Assembly: GCA_032173965.1 (NCBI GenBank)
Contig: CM063287.1
Span: forward strand, 9,739,859-9,803,858
Direction of reading: 5' to 3'
Length of the DNA: 64,000 bases
Source of the DNA: Sitta carolinensis
Lineage: Eukaryota; Chordata; Aves; Passeriformes; Sittidae
This document shows positions 49,901-61,256 of this stretch, one piece after another. Under the pieces are notes generated by a model. It saw only the letters and a program-made list of their open reading frames with translations. It was not told the origin of the DNA and made no database searches. A program made the position numbers and the translations under genes. Positions within the stretch are counted from its first letter, which is position 1; the number at the start of each line of letters is the position of its first letter.

Positions 49901-52900
49901 TGATGATTTGCTAAATAGAATGCTTTCCATTTTTAACTCAAAGATTTTCCTTTTTCCTTAATCCCTGTTTCAAACGGAAACAAACACACACACACAGACC
50001 TTAGAGCAGTCAAGTTCACCAGAACAATGGTCACTTTTGGATGGCTAAGGCTGAAAGGGCAGGCTGCATGAATTCTTTTCTTTTGTGGATGATGAGGAAA
50101 AACCCAGTGCTATCCATTGCAAATCTTCATGTGTAAATGTAACTCACTCATAAACAAACTTATTGATGCAAAAAATCTCAAAGTGTCTGTGAGATTTATT
50201 CACGTCTTCACCTTAAGTGAAAAAAAAAGGCAGCCAGACAACTTCCTACTGGAACACATTTAAAAGAAATTATGAACTCAAAAATAACTTCCAAAAGTGA
50301 CACGCAGAAAGAGATCTGACCTAAGGCATGTTATCTCAAATCTGCATCAAGGCTGCCCATGGGCTGCCATGAGCAGCCTGAGCTGGCACAATTCACACAT
50401 CTGTGGCTGGGAATTTCAGCTCACACTGACTGCAGCAGCATTGCAAGGGCTGTCTCCAGGAAGGGATGAGTTATGTGTCTACCATATGTCAGACATTATG
50501 GCCAAACGTGGCTTTTCAGAAAAGAAGTACCTTCATGACAGTCAAAAGCTGAACATGTGGAGCACAGATTTTGTATGATCTTCACAAAAAAGAGAAGTGA
50601 AAGAATAAAAACTGAACACTAAAATGCCATGAATATCAGTTTCCTGCAAATCTATGAATGTAGTCTAGTTTACTTTTGCATGTATTATAAACTAATTCAC
50701 AGAGAGATAAAAAAAATATGTGAGAGGAAACAAGGCAGGGTTCTACTTATTTTCTTCTCTCTGATTCTACCTGACCATTTGTCTTTTGTAAAGAAACAGC
50801 AACCATTAAATGCATGTGTGTGCATTCCAAAAGCATAAGGGATTTCTGCAAACATAAGTTCCCTTGGAAGGCCTAGGAACAAGCAAGCAAAAATCCAGAA
50901 AGAAACACTTCTATAATCTAAATAATTTTCCCTTCTCTTTGAAGGTAACAAAACAAAACAAAAAAAGTCAAACACCCTGTTTCAGAATCTGGAATTAAAG
51001 TCATAAGTGGTAACAGCCAGGATCAGAGAAGAGGGGTGAACATATAAACTCAAGGATTCTATGACGAGAAAGGGAGAATAAGAAAAAGGATTTTTGTCTC
51101 TCACCTCTGAAACTAACTCTGAAATGGGCTATTTGTATATGGAAAGACTCCAGTCAAGGATATGATGTACAGTACTCCAGAAAGCCTGAATACACCTTTG
51201 AAAATTAAAAACCAATGATTTAAAATTATTTAAACTGCCAGGACAGTTTGAGAACATCCCAAATTATTTAAAACATTCCTCTGTCTCATCCCTCACCTAG
51301 TTACTTGCCGTGTCATGTGTTTACCTCACATACTGAGGACTTGTTTATGTGTTGGAATTAACATTTTTTAAGAGAAAAGAGGCATGAGATTCCTCTAACC
51401 AACACCTACTGTGTACACATCAACATCTAAACCTGACTACTACATTTTCTTTTTTCTCAATGAAGAGACCTAGGGGAACATATATAATTCAGCTAAACTT
51501 CTAGACAGAGCTGAGAGTAGAAGTTTTAGATAGAGGTGACAATATGAAGCACATGAAAACTGGTCATCACACATCCATCATACTTCAGTCACCCTCTCAG
51601 ACCATTTTCTTTCTTTGTCCCCCTTCCCCAGAGCTGGATGCAGCCTCTCCCTGAACTTCCCACAGTCACATGTTTACAGGAACTTTGTCACAACAGATCG
51701 GCAGTAGAAGAAGTTTTTCCAAATCTAAATCTGTTTTTCTGTACTATAAATCATTAAGGTCCAAAGAAAAATGGTCAGTTTTTTGAAATGTAGGGTTCTC
51801 CAGACTAATATCTGAATTCCCTCCTCTAGGAATCATGAAAAGAAGTCATAATTCTATGTTTCATTACAGAATAAAGCTACAATTACCTATGGTGGCTTCT
51901 AAATGCTCCCTCCCAAACTAGAAGTGGCTCATGCAGTGTCTGGCAGTGGCCACGGCCACTGACCATGAAGCCAAACCATTCCCCTGTGTCTCCGCTGCTG
52001 TTCCCACTTTTCCTACACAGTCCTATTTCTCCTGGAATCTTGGATCATGAAGGTGACTCTACACAACATATTTATTCTGACTAAACTAGAAATCTGACAT
52101 GTAGAGAGAGTGAACAGCAAGCTTGGCAGTGATTGAATGTAACTGCTTTGAAGTTACATCAGATTTTGACTGATTGTATCCTAAACTTGGGAATGCACTA
52201 TACAAAACTGCTTTTTTCCCTCCTATTCATCTACACAAGAATATTTTAAAAACAAATCTGTTTTGTTTTTGGTGGGGTTTTTTTGGTGTTTTTTTTTTTT
52301 TTTTTTTTTTGTTGACACAGTATAGTCATAACCTGAGTCCCTGAACTCTTTAGCATTAAAAAGTCTTCCTTTTACAAAATTGCTGAAGATCACTAAAATG
52401 GAACCTTTGTGATAGGTCAGTAAACTTCGCATCAATAAACACAAACACGCCTCTGCCTCAGTGAATATATTCCATTTTAAGAGCTTTGTTCATCCCATCT
52501 ACAAATACAATTTAGTGTAAACGGTCACATTTTATTTTCTCACTTTAAAAATGCCCAAAGATTATCTCTAATGTTTATGCTTTGATTTGCTTGAATTAGA
52601 GGCTATTTGAGAAAGTTGGGTACTAACATTCCCTGCAATTCTCAATAAAAACAATATTAGAGTTGGATATTTGATGCACCAAATTATCTTGACTGGAAAC
52701 CTACTAAATAATAAAAAAAAAACCCTCTTGCACTGCATTTTTCTTTAAATGGAATTAATTTCTGTTCTACACACTTAGTAAAAATTAATTGCAAATGAAA
52801 TTGTGGAGGCAATTACTTTGCATTTCACTACCTCTATCACTGACTTTATGTGGAGACACTTGATGTGTTTTTTTACTACTCCCTAAATGTTCACTGCAGA

Positions 52901-53411
52901 GGCAGGACTCATGCAGAGTGACCACCATTCCTTTAGTAAGTGGCTCTCCTGGCCCTCTAAATACCCACTACATGATTTTACTTCATGAGCTTCAGCATTG
53001 TTGTCACAATCTACAACTGAATTCTGAGCATAATACCAGAATACAAGAACTACATGTTTTCAAACACTAAATTAAGTGTACTGCACACAGGACAACCTGG
53101 GGGACACATGCAGTAAGGTGACAAAGTTAATGGCTCCAAATAGAGATTTTTTTGCATAATAAAAACACAACTGTCCAATTATTTGTATAATATATTGACA
53201 GTCTGAAAATTATTAAAGCACTCCAGAAAACTATAAAAATACCTATTGTTGTTGTATTTCTTCCCCAGTGAGACTTAGGAAGTATTCCCAGAGCTCCAGC
53301 TCCAAGATTTTAGACTAAAACAGGCAAGTTTATAAAATGGATGTGAAGTACTTTGTTGCCCTAAAACTATAAAGCTGGATTTGGAGACCTGCACTGGCAC
53401 ATGAGAAACCT

Positions 53412-53428
53412 GGGATGGATGGATGGAT
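53412..53428 (+). repeat. GGAT tetranucleotide run at the LTR insertion point
   Basis: Four GGAT units lie immediately before the LTR, and a single GGAT follows the LTR at 53864-53867. The last unit and that copy form the apparent 4-bp target-site duplication. Confidence 0.7.
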
Positions 53429-53863
53429 TGGTGCCTTGAGAGAGTCCCTGGAAGAGAGGCTAGGCAGTGTTAAAGGAAAAAAGTAGGTATTTATTAAAAG
53501 GCCTCAAGAGATACACCTTGGGCAGGACAAGAGCCTGGCCAGGGCTGCACCCAAGGTGGATGCTGGGTCACGAGTATTCACACTTTTATAAGTTGTGGTC
53601 CATTTCCATATTGGGGTCAATTGTCCAATTACAGCTTCAGGTTATGAAGACCCATCCTCTCAGATTGCTCTCCTCAATTCGCTGTTGTTTGCACTTTTTG
53701 AGCCTGAAGCTGCAACCGTGTCCTTGGTTCTCAGGCTGGAAAAGGATTGTTTTGCCTGACTGAAGTGTGAGGAGAACTTGCTGACACTTTATATGAAGTT
53801 CAGAGTTACATACTAATGCAGCACAGAATCTGGAAAATATGAAAGCTAAAACTTAAGGCATCA
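53429..53863 (-). mobile_element. Solitary LTR of an endogenous retrovirus
   Basis: On the plus strand the element begins TGGTGCCTT and ends AAGGCATCA; these are inverted repeats matching at eight of nine positions and give the TG...CA ends of a retroviral LTR. A GGAT copy flanks each side, consistent with a 4-bp target-site duplication, although the left one sits in a GGAT run. Read on the minus strand, a TATAAAA box lies at 53584-53590 and an AATAAA poly(A) signal at 53490-53495, about 90 bases downstream. U3 would therefore be about 53863-53560, R roughly 53560-53470 and U5 the rest. No gag, pol or env sequence or second LTR is next to it, so it is a solo LTR left by recombination. The sequence resembles LTRs common in passerine genomes; the subfamily cannot be named by eye. 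Confidence 0.82.
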
Positions 53864-55863
53864 GGATCAAGCAAGTGCTGGTGAAGAGACCACTGAGAAG
53901 TGCTCAAGTGTTAAGCACTGTAGACTCAGAAGCTGTAAAAAATTTGCTGGCTCTGATTCACCTCTCGCCGAGCCCAGCTGATGCTGCGAAGTTGCATAAC
54001 GCGTGTGAAACACGCAACGGCTCAGAGACAGCACGGCCGAGGGCAGAAGAGCCACTTCATCTGTGCTGCTACAAACCCGGGCCCTCGAGAGGAGCAGGGA
54101 AGGAGCAGCTCCACTGCTCAAGGCAGCACCTGAGAGAGCCCTTCTGATGTGCAAAGGGAACCAGGGGAGAGCCTGCCGCCAGAACTGACAGGACAGCACC
54201 AGCAGCACTAACACATGGCTGGGTAAAGCATCACTCTCAGTTAATTACTTGTGCTGTTGGCCCATTCTGATTTGTAAATAAAAAAAGGGCCAGATTACAT
54301 CCATCTGACTTTATGACTGGATAAAGGAATTTCAGTGTGTTAGTAACAAAAAAGAACAATAATCTCAAATTAAAAAAAAAGAAAGAGTAACAGTCTATCC
54401 TACAAGGAAAACATTTAAGAGCTTTACAAGTATTATTTTTTAAAAGAAAAGAAACACTTCAGAAAAAATAATCTTGAAACCATGAGAAAGTTAGTAAGAA
54501 AATGTGAAAGCCTTCTACTTGTAATTGAAAATAAATTAGAACTTCCTTACTGCACCTCCTCAGTGTGCTGTTGCTAGCACTTCAGTTATGCAAGGCATTT
54601 AGGGCTGAAAACCCAAGACTGCAGGAGACACATGTAATCATTTTGGTATTATCCTTAATTTTCCCAACAATCATTGCCAGAAAGAGAAATGCAAGTAAAG
54701 GACTTTTTTTATTCTCATTACAAACTCTATCTTTCTGAGGCCATATCAGAATTTTAATGACTCATATTTTCTGTGAATGAGCATAATGAACACTAGCACT
54801 CTGACACTTTCAATGTTCTGTAATTTGATTTGTTGGCAATTCTTATTCTCTCCTGTTTATAACCTGCAGGAAACAGGTGAAATATCTAGCCAGTCAAAAT
54901 AGTGAATATTTATAAGACTCAACTTTATGGATTCATTTTACCTCTCCAGTATAGTGGAGAGCTTTACCTTATTATGCATTTTGAGAAACCATTATGCACA
55001 TGCCCAAGCAACAGCAATCATTCCAAGAGCAGCCCTATTATGAGGTAAAATAGCTTCGGGGGAGAACTTTGCCAGATGTTTAGCAAGTCTCCCAAAAGTT
55101 TAAACTCTTCCACTTTATAAAGTAGACACACAATTGCTAATGCCCTTGCTTGGTGCAAAATGCATTTTTAAATTTGCAGTTTCTCTTGCTTGTCTTCAGG
55201 ATGCAAGGAGAAAGCCAGGGGATGCTCCTGGGCTATGGATGAACCAGCAGCAATGGGAAGGTGCCCAGCAGTATGGCAGAGGGACCAGTCTGTCTCCTCA
55301 CGTGCCACCAGCCAGGCTGCCCCTTGACAGTGTGCTCACACCGCCAGGATGACCCTGCTGTCCTCCAGGCAAGGACACACACCCCCTCCTTTCATGGCAA
55401 GGGATGCTCCCCCCAAAATTCATACCTGACTCTGCTGGGATGTAATGGCTGGACCTTGTCCCTCCCATCAGTTATCTCAGCTCTGCCCTTTGCTCTGTCA
55501 CAAACCGAGGGAGACCTTCATCAAAGGTTTCCCTGAATTGAAATCATTGATAAGAGTCTGTCAAAATTAATATTTTATGGCTCTTAATTCCCTTTTTCAA
55601 TGGATTAAACAGAAAAGCCTGTAATTTTGTAACAAACAGACTACAAGTCCATATGTTTATGGTCTGAGCTTTCAGCAAATAAACAGACATGTATCACACC
55701 TCTAGTTCAGGAAACTTCTAGTCACACAATAATTATCTTGGTATTACTGCTCAGGCAACATGCTGCATGGCCAGCAGTAAACATAGAGCTCTCCAGTCCC
55801 TCCACAGAACAAAAAGCAGCAAGGTGAGTTCTCCTCAACATCACTTTTCTTTCTGAACTGGGG

Positions 55864-55885
55864 AAAAAAAAAAAAAAAAAGTAAG

Positions 55886-55920
<35 letters not shown>
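55864..55920 (+). repeat. Twin A tracts (A17 and A32)
   Basis: Seventeen A residues, then GTAAGATT, then thirty-two A residues. The doubled structure could be an expanded simple repeat or two successive A-tails. It is a likely site of length polymorphism and assembly error. Confidence 0.9.
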
Positions 55921-55923
<3 letters not shown>

Positions 55924-57238
55924 AAATTGCTGGGCAGGGTGGTTTAGTCTCTATCCTCCACCTCCAGTGCTCTCTGTTGCAAATGCTATCTTGTTGATAA
56001 TTACTCCTTTCTACTACTTTATAGTGATATCCATCCATATATTTGCATTTCACTTACTGGAGGATGGAAACAAATCTTTATTGCAAAGCTTGCTTTCCTT
56101 CACCTCTATCCAGACCTCTAAACAAATCACTTTTGATATTTCAGATTTGCACAGACAACTTTAATATGAAAAGATTTTTTATAAGCTGATATCCTAGACA
56201 AAACATAATTTAAAAAACTAAGTAATTATTTATATATATATATTTAAATGTTTAGGAAACAATTAGAATCCTGCTTTCCAAAGACTCCTTTATAATCTTA
56301 ACAGCAGTTTCAAACTGTTTCATTCCCTCTTACACAATCACCCGAAACACCACAACATTTGAAAATTATCTCTGTAATTTTTTAAAGTGCTGTTTGAAAC
56401 AACAAAAAGGCCTCAGCAAGGAACAAGATGCAAGCAGGCACATTAAGGATGAAGTCACATCAATACATTTCATATACATGAAAACTTAATGCAAAACGAA
56501 TGGTGAACACTGAATAAGTGGCTTTTTGCACAAAGACTTCCATGTCGTATTTCTGGCTGATGACAGAAGTCTATTAACAAAATTAAGTAACAACCTTGTA
56601 AGTTTATGAAATATTAATATATTAGGGAATAAAATAGGCTTCACACAAACCAAAAATAACTCACCCAAGGTGAATGTGAGAGTGGTGAATTCGTATGTAT
56701 TTTGTTGTAAAATACCAAAACGTGGTTTGGTGGTTTAAATAGAAATATAACTGGCAAGGGGGAGATGGTGCCAACATGGGACTGAAGAAAATTTTCTCTT
56801 TTTAAAAGAGTCATGAAACAACAAGGACAATTGAGTGAACTGGTTGAATCCAGTCCTGCTTTGACAGATAAGCACCCAAATTCATGTTGAAGAAGTCACT
56901 GCAAGATAAAACATGAACTGCACTGAATGTAAATGGATGTACTTGGCCAAAAATGCTTTGTATGGACTTCTGAGCCACTGCAAAGGAGGTCAGCTTAGAT
57001 GGAAAGAACCCTCCCCTTTCAGTTTCACACTCTCAAGTTCAAGAAACAATCCAGAATTTAGAACAGCCGTACATGACAGCACAGGGAACTGTCAAGAAAC
57101 AGAAGCGCATTGCCAAGGGTTTTGTTTTGAGGATCGGGGGATAAGTACAGGCAAACAAATACTATTGAAAGGATGATATTAATGTACTTCTTTCACTAGT
57201 TAAAACATTACTTGAAAACACTTATTTCTCTTGTCTCA

Positions 57239-57287
57239 TATCTATCTACATATCTATCTACCTATCTATCCATCCATCCATCCATCT
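57239..57287 (+). repeat. TCTA/TCCA compound microsatellite
   Basis: Imperfect TCTA units pass into TCCA units over about 50 bases. It is a simple tetranucleotide repeat and likely polymorphic in length. Confidence 0.85.
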
Positions 57288-59061
57288 TTTCTTTATTTCA
57301 GTTCCAGGTCAAAATGAAACACATTGCATACTGAGTGGCAGGAAAAACAGTGTTTTCCCTCTGGTGTTCAAGAACTGGTATCCTAAATTCATTAAATCTC
57401 ACCAGAAATGTATGACATGTTAAAGAAGTAATTGAAAATAAATATTATACTTATTTGAAATTACAAACCACTTCACACTGTTAATTACTTCAGCAAGCTG
57501 TGTACTTTTACACTTGCAATCACTCACAGAGATGAGATTACTGCTAAGGCAAACTCAAAATAAATATACATGCTAATAGATGCCAAAAAAAATTAAAAAT
57601 TAAAAAGAATGTTTTCCTTAAACATCTTGAAGATATTGATTTGTGAAGAAAGAAAATATTCCCCTAAACTTCTGGGATTAGTAAGGAATAAGAGGAAAAA
57701 TTAAAGCTAACTGCAAGAATGAAATGGCGAGCAATATTACTCAGATAATGGCAGGACAATGTGATTAGCACATGATTAAAATGGGTCACTATCAGATAAA
57801 ATTTCTCTGTGACTTTTAGCAATAGCTACCCTTTCTTTACAATTGCATAAAACAAAAATAAACACATCAAAGATGGATTCTCAACAAGCTTTGTAAGACT
57901 GTCTTCCCTTATTTAAGAGTAGAGTAACATCTTTGGGCCTGTTTCAGAGGACACAAAAGCACATTTTTACGAGCTTCAGTGGACACATTTTTATATGTTT
58001 ACGTGAACTCCAGCAAAAGAAATATTTAACTCAAAATTACAGGTAATATGGCCAAAAGCAATTTCACAACCTTTGCAATCATGGCCTGATGACACCAAAA
58101 GAGTTCTTGCAATTAGAAATACAAGTTTCCCAAAAGTCACTATGATTTATGGGCTAAGTGATTTGGCTCTGGAGACCTTTTAAAGCATGGGTTACAAAAT
58201 TATATATTTTGATCCAGTAAGAAAGAATTACAAGATGAATTTTTAATGTTTCTCTAGTACAGGGCATGGAGACATAGAGAATATTCCTTCCTACACCTAC
58301 TTCTCTGATTTCTTACTCCAGACACAGAATGATTCTACAAGGTGTCCATAAAGAAGTACAGAGGAGATGGCTGCTGTTGCCTACATTTGAGATTGATTAT
58401 TCTGCAGCTTTTCTACCTCTCTAATCCAGGGAGTGTTTGCATGAGTACTCTAGTAAAGATGTTTTCAGAATATGTAAGGTCCTTTCCCCTTTCAAATGTG
58501 TGACACTTCAGCATGGTGTAAGTGGTAATATTCACCTCGTATTTCCACGCATGTCTGGGTCTTTAGCAAGCTAGGAAAACCTTCAGCCTCACTAAAAGTA
58601 CTTCCACTGTTTGTTTGCTTTCTCCAACCAAATAAAGTAGCATCGTATTGGGAAAGTCAAAAAGAATGTGACACCTGTTTTGCTGTTTCAGGAGATAACC
58701 ATATTACTCACTAAATGTTTACAGTAAAGACCTTGGAGATGGCTGATGCCAACTTTATCACACTGGCCAGTGACCCAACTTTCTGTTAATTACATTCATT
58801 ATGGGCATTTTTCCTCAACAGATGAAATCAGAATAACTTTGATAACAAAGGAAATGTAAATTGTATATTCTAACTTTAGTTACATTTGCTGATAATTCTG
58901 TTGTAATATTCAGAGAATTAAATCAGGAAAAAAAAATTAACATTTTTATAAATTCTGCACAGACGTGTTCTTTATACATTAAATGGGTTTCTATGAAAAA
59001 TGAGCTTTGTATTAGCTCTTTGACAAAAAAAAAACAAAACCTGGTTGTTTCAGAACATGGA

Positions 59062-59097
59062 GTGTATAATAATTGTCTTGAACAATTATTATTACAC
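59062..59097. repeat. Near-perfect inverted repeat (hairpin)
   Basis: The left arm GTGTATAATAATTGT (59062-59076) and right arm ACAATTATTATTACAC (82-97 of the same block) are complementary apart from one bulged base, with a five-base loop CTTGA. The 15-bp stem is AT-rich with GTGT/ACAC at its base. It might be a relic of a small inverted-repeat transposon, a cruciform-forming site, or a transcribed hairpin too short for a typical pre-miRNA. Confidence 0.8.
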
Positions 59098-60387
59098 CAT
59101 CTTGTCACTGAGTGAAAAATGAGGTGCTTATCCTGGGCATTGCATCGATAACTGTCACCTCTCCTCAGAGCTCCACTGCAGCATTTCCTATTCCTATTGA
59201 CATCTCTGTGACAGATACAGCAACAACTCACAGCGAGAGACCACGGCTGCAGCAACGCCCAAGTTACTCTGTGAGCAAGAGACCTACAGGTTCATTTACA
59301 CCTGCAGAAATTATGCTATAAGCCGACTGTGCACAGTGTTCTTTCAGTGCCAAAAATCTTCAATAAATGGTTCTATAATCTTCATAGATGTTGGTAATAT
59401 AAAATGTTGCAAACTACATTTGAAGTGCTGTCATCCTCTTTATATTAATGCTGGCTCCAATAGTAAGAAGGCATAAGAACATGGAAAAACAAACTACAGG
59501 GAGTTCTTACAACAGCAAATATTCAAACATCAGAACTTTTTATTACTATGATTTTAAGTTGTTCCGGGCTTCAGAGTTATTACTAATTTAGAAATTCTCA
59601 CTGAAATATAGCGGCTTTGATTTCGCTAAATTATTACCCAATTTCAGAAGCAGGACCTTAAATTATTAGATACAAAAGTTTGCAATACTATTATAAAGTA
59701 AACTCCACATGTGTTTTGCCAAGAACTTTGCTGTTTTTTACAGAATTTCTCTTCCTAGCCTGAAATCACTGTTTGAATAACTGAAGATTTTTACACAGCT
59801 TTCTCCAGAGAGAAGATGAGACTCCCATTAGAGTTTGCTGACCTTCCTTGCTCAGTTTAAAGGACTTCCCAGTAGCACCAAACCTGTTACTTTTCCAGAG
59901 TTCCCAGCACATCCTGACTTCCAGACCCAAGTAACAAACACAGCACTTGGCAGTGACTTCATCATGAATTTTACTTGAAAACTGCTATTAGGTTGAGATT
60001 TCAGAGAAATTAATGATCTAATAGAGAAATATTTTAAACAATACCAGTGCAGAAGCACCCTACTATGTTGTGAACCCAGCTCCAAAGAGTTTAGAGTAAC
60101 TGGGGAAAAACCAAACTAAAAGCATGGGGACAAAGTCATCAATGTGTTGGGCCAGCTCACTGCTCCTGCCCAGCAACAGTCAGAGAGGCTGAGACAGGAG
60201 AGAAGTGCTCTTGGCAGGGCAGGACAGGGGGCTGCACCCTGAGCACCAGCACTGCTCTCTGAAGCACGAGTTCTAGTGAGTGAATCCAATCCCAAAGGGC
60301 ACTTAAAAATCAAGTTTAAATCAGTAATCTTCTATTAACCCCAGTTACTCACAGCTGCAGTGTTCCACAGCAACACTCCCTGTTTGA

Positions 60388-60401
60388 CTTGCCTTGGCAA
60401 C
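60388..60401. promoter_or_regulatory. RFX X-box-like site
   Basis: The palindrome CTTGCCTTGGCAAC closely matches the RFX-family X-box (consensus near GTTGCCATGGCAAC), with the right half-site complete and differences at the first base and the centre. RFX factors bind such sites upstream of ciliary genes and elsewhere. No transcription start is evident nearby. Confidence 0.3.
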
Positions 60402-61107
60402 CAGAAAATGACCAGGTTTGTAGCATTTTCTGGTTATTACATGAAAATCATTAATTATTCTTTCACATTTCCCCTGAGACCGGTGATTTTCAGGCGCTAT
60501 CTAATAAATGAATCATTCTGGTTAGCTAAAACATCTCAATTGTTCATTCCACCGTGGCAAGCTCAGCACTAACACCAACACACAAGCCCCATAAAATTCA
60601 ACCACCGTGGCAAGTGGCAACTCCAGATGCACACTCAACACTGTAACTAAGTCATAGAATGAGGAAGTTCAGCTATCTGTATTTCCTCTCGAATATTCTG
60701 CACTGACTGCAGTGCTGTTTAAATTATTACTAATTTATGTCATCCTGTGTTGGGCACATAAAACGCAATTTAGAATTACAGGTCCTTACATTTCCACTAC
60801 CTTGTAACCGAAACAGGAGGGTGCCCCATACTGCCCCGAGGAGAACCAAGCTCTTGGCTGCAGCAGGGCTTTGCAGCTCTGCTCAATAAAGGAGAGGCCT
60901 GCTCCTGTCCTGTATTCCTGCCTGAGTACAGCTGAAGGGAGCTGACATTTCACCTGCACAGATGACACTTCCAGCTGAAGCACCACGCTCCTGCTGCTGG
61001 CACCAATTCATCACTCTCAAAATTATTAACACAAGGAGACAAAGATCTGCTTAGAGCAGAGGACAACATGTCTCTTTGACCACTTTGGGAAGATAATAAA
61101 GAACCAA

Positions 61108-61256
61108 GGATGGAGGGATGGATGAGGATGGATGGGGGATGGATGAGGGATGGATGGAGGGATGGATGAGGATGGATGGAGGATGGATGGAGGGATGGAT
61201 GGAGGGATGGATGGAGGGATGGATGGAGGGATGGATGGAGGGATGGATGGAGGGAT
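61108..61256 (+). repeat. GGAT-based minisatellite, 12-bp unit
   Basis: About 150 bases of GGATGGATGGAG-type units, irregular in the first half and regular in the last 75 bases. Because the unit is a multiple of three, frames stay open on both strands and translate as WMEG repeats (plus) or SIPP and SIHP repeats (minus). These are repeat artefacts, not genes. Confidence 0.92.

Larger units (their letters stand above)
45526..53428. other. AT-rich non-coding DNA with homopolymer tracts
   Basis: No recognised gene. Seen are A26 at 46934-46959, a (CA)n run at about 49985-49996 and T22 at 52289-52310. A GC-richer patch at 47250-47560 carries a 116-codon open frame with no recognisable domain. The 52271-52320 region is T-rich and ends GTTGACACAG, again acceptor-like without an evident exon. 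Confidence 0.5.
53868..61107. other. AT-rich non-coding DNA with repeats and a hairpin
   Basis: No recognised gene. It includes a CpG-containing patch just beyond the LTR (53960-54085, about 11 CpG), a GC-richer patch at 55200-55520, two long A tracts (55864-55920), a CTAT/CATC microsatellite (57239-57287), a strong hairpin (59062-59097) and an X-box-like site (60388-60401), the last four listed separately. A 13-base direct repeat CCACCGTGGCAAG occurs twice near 60550 and 60603. Open frames of up to 115 residues show no recognisable domain. Confidence 0.5.
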
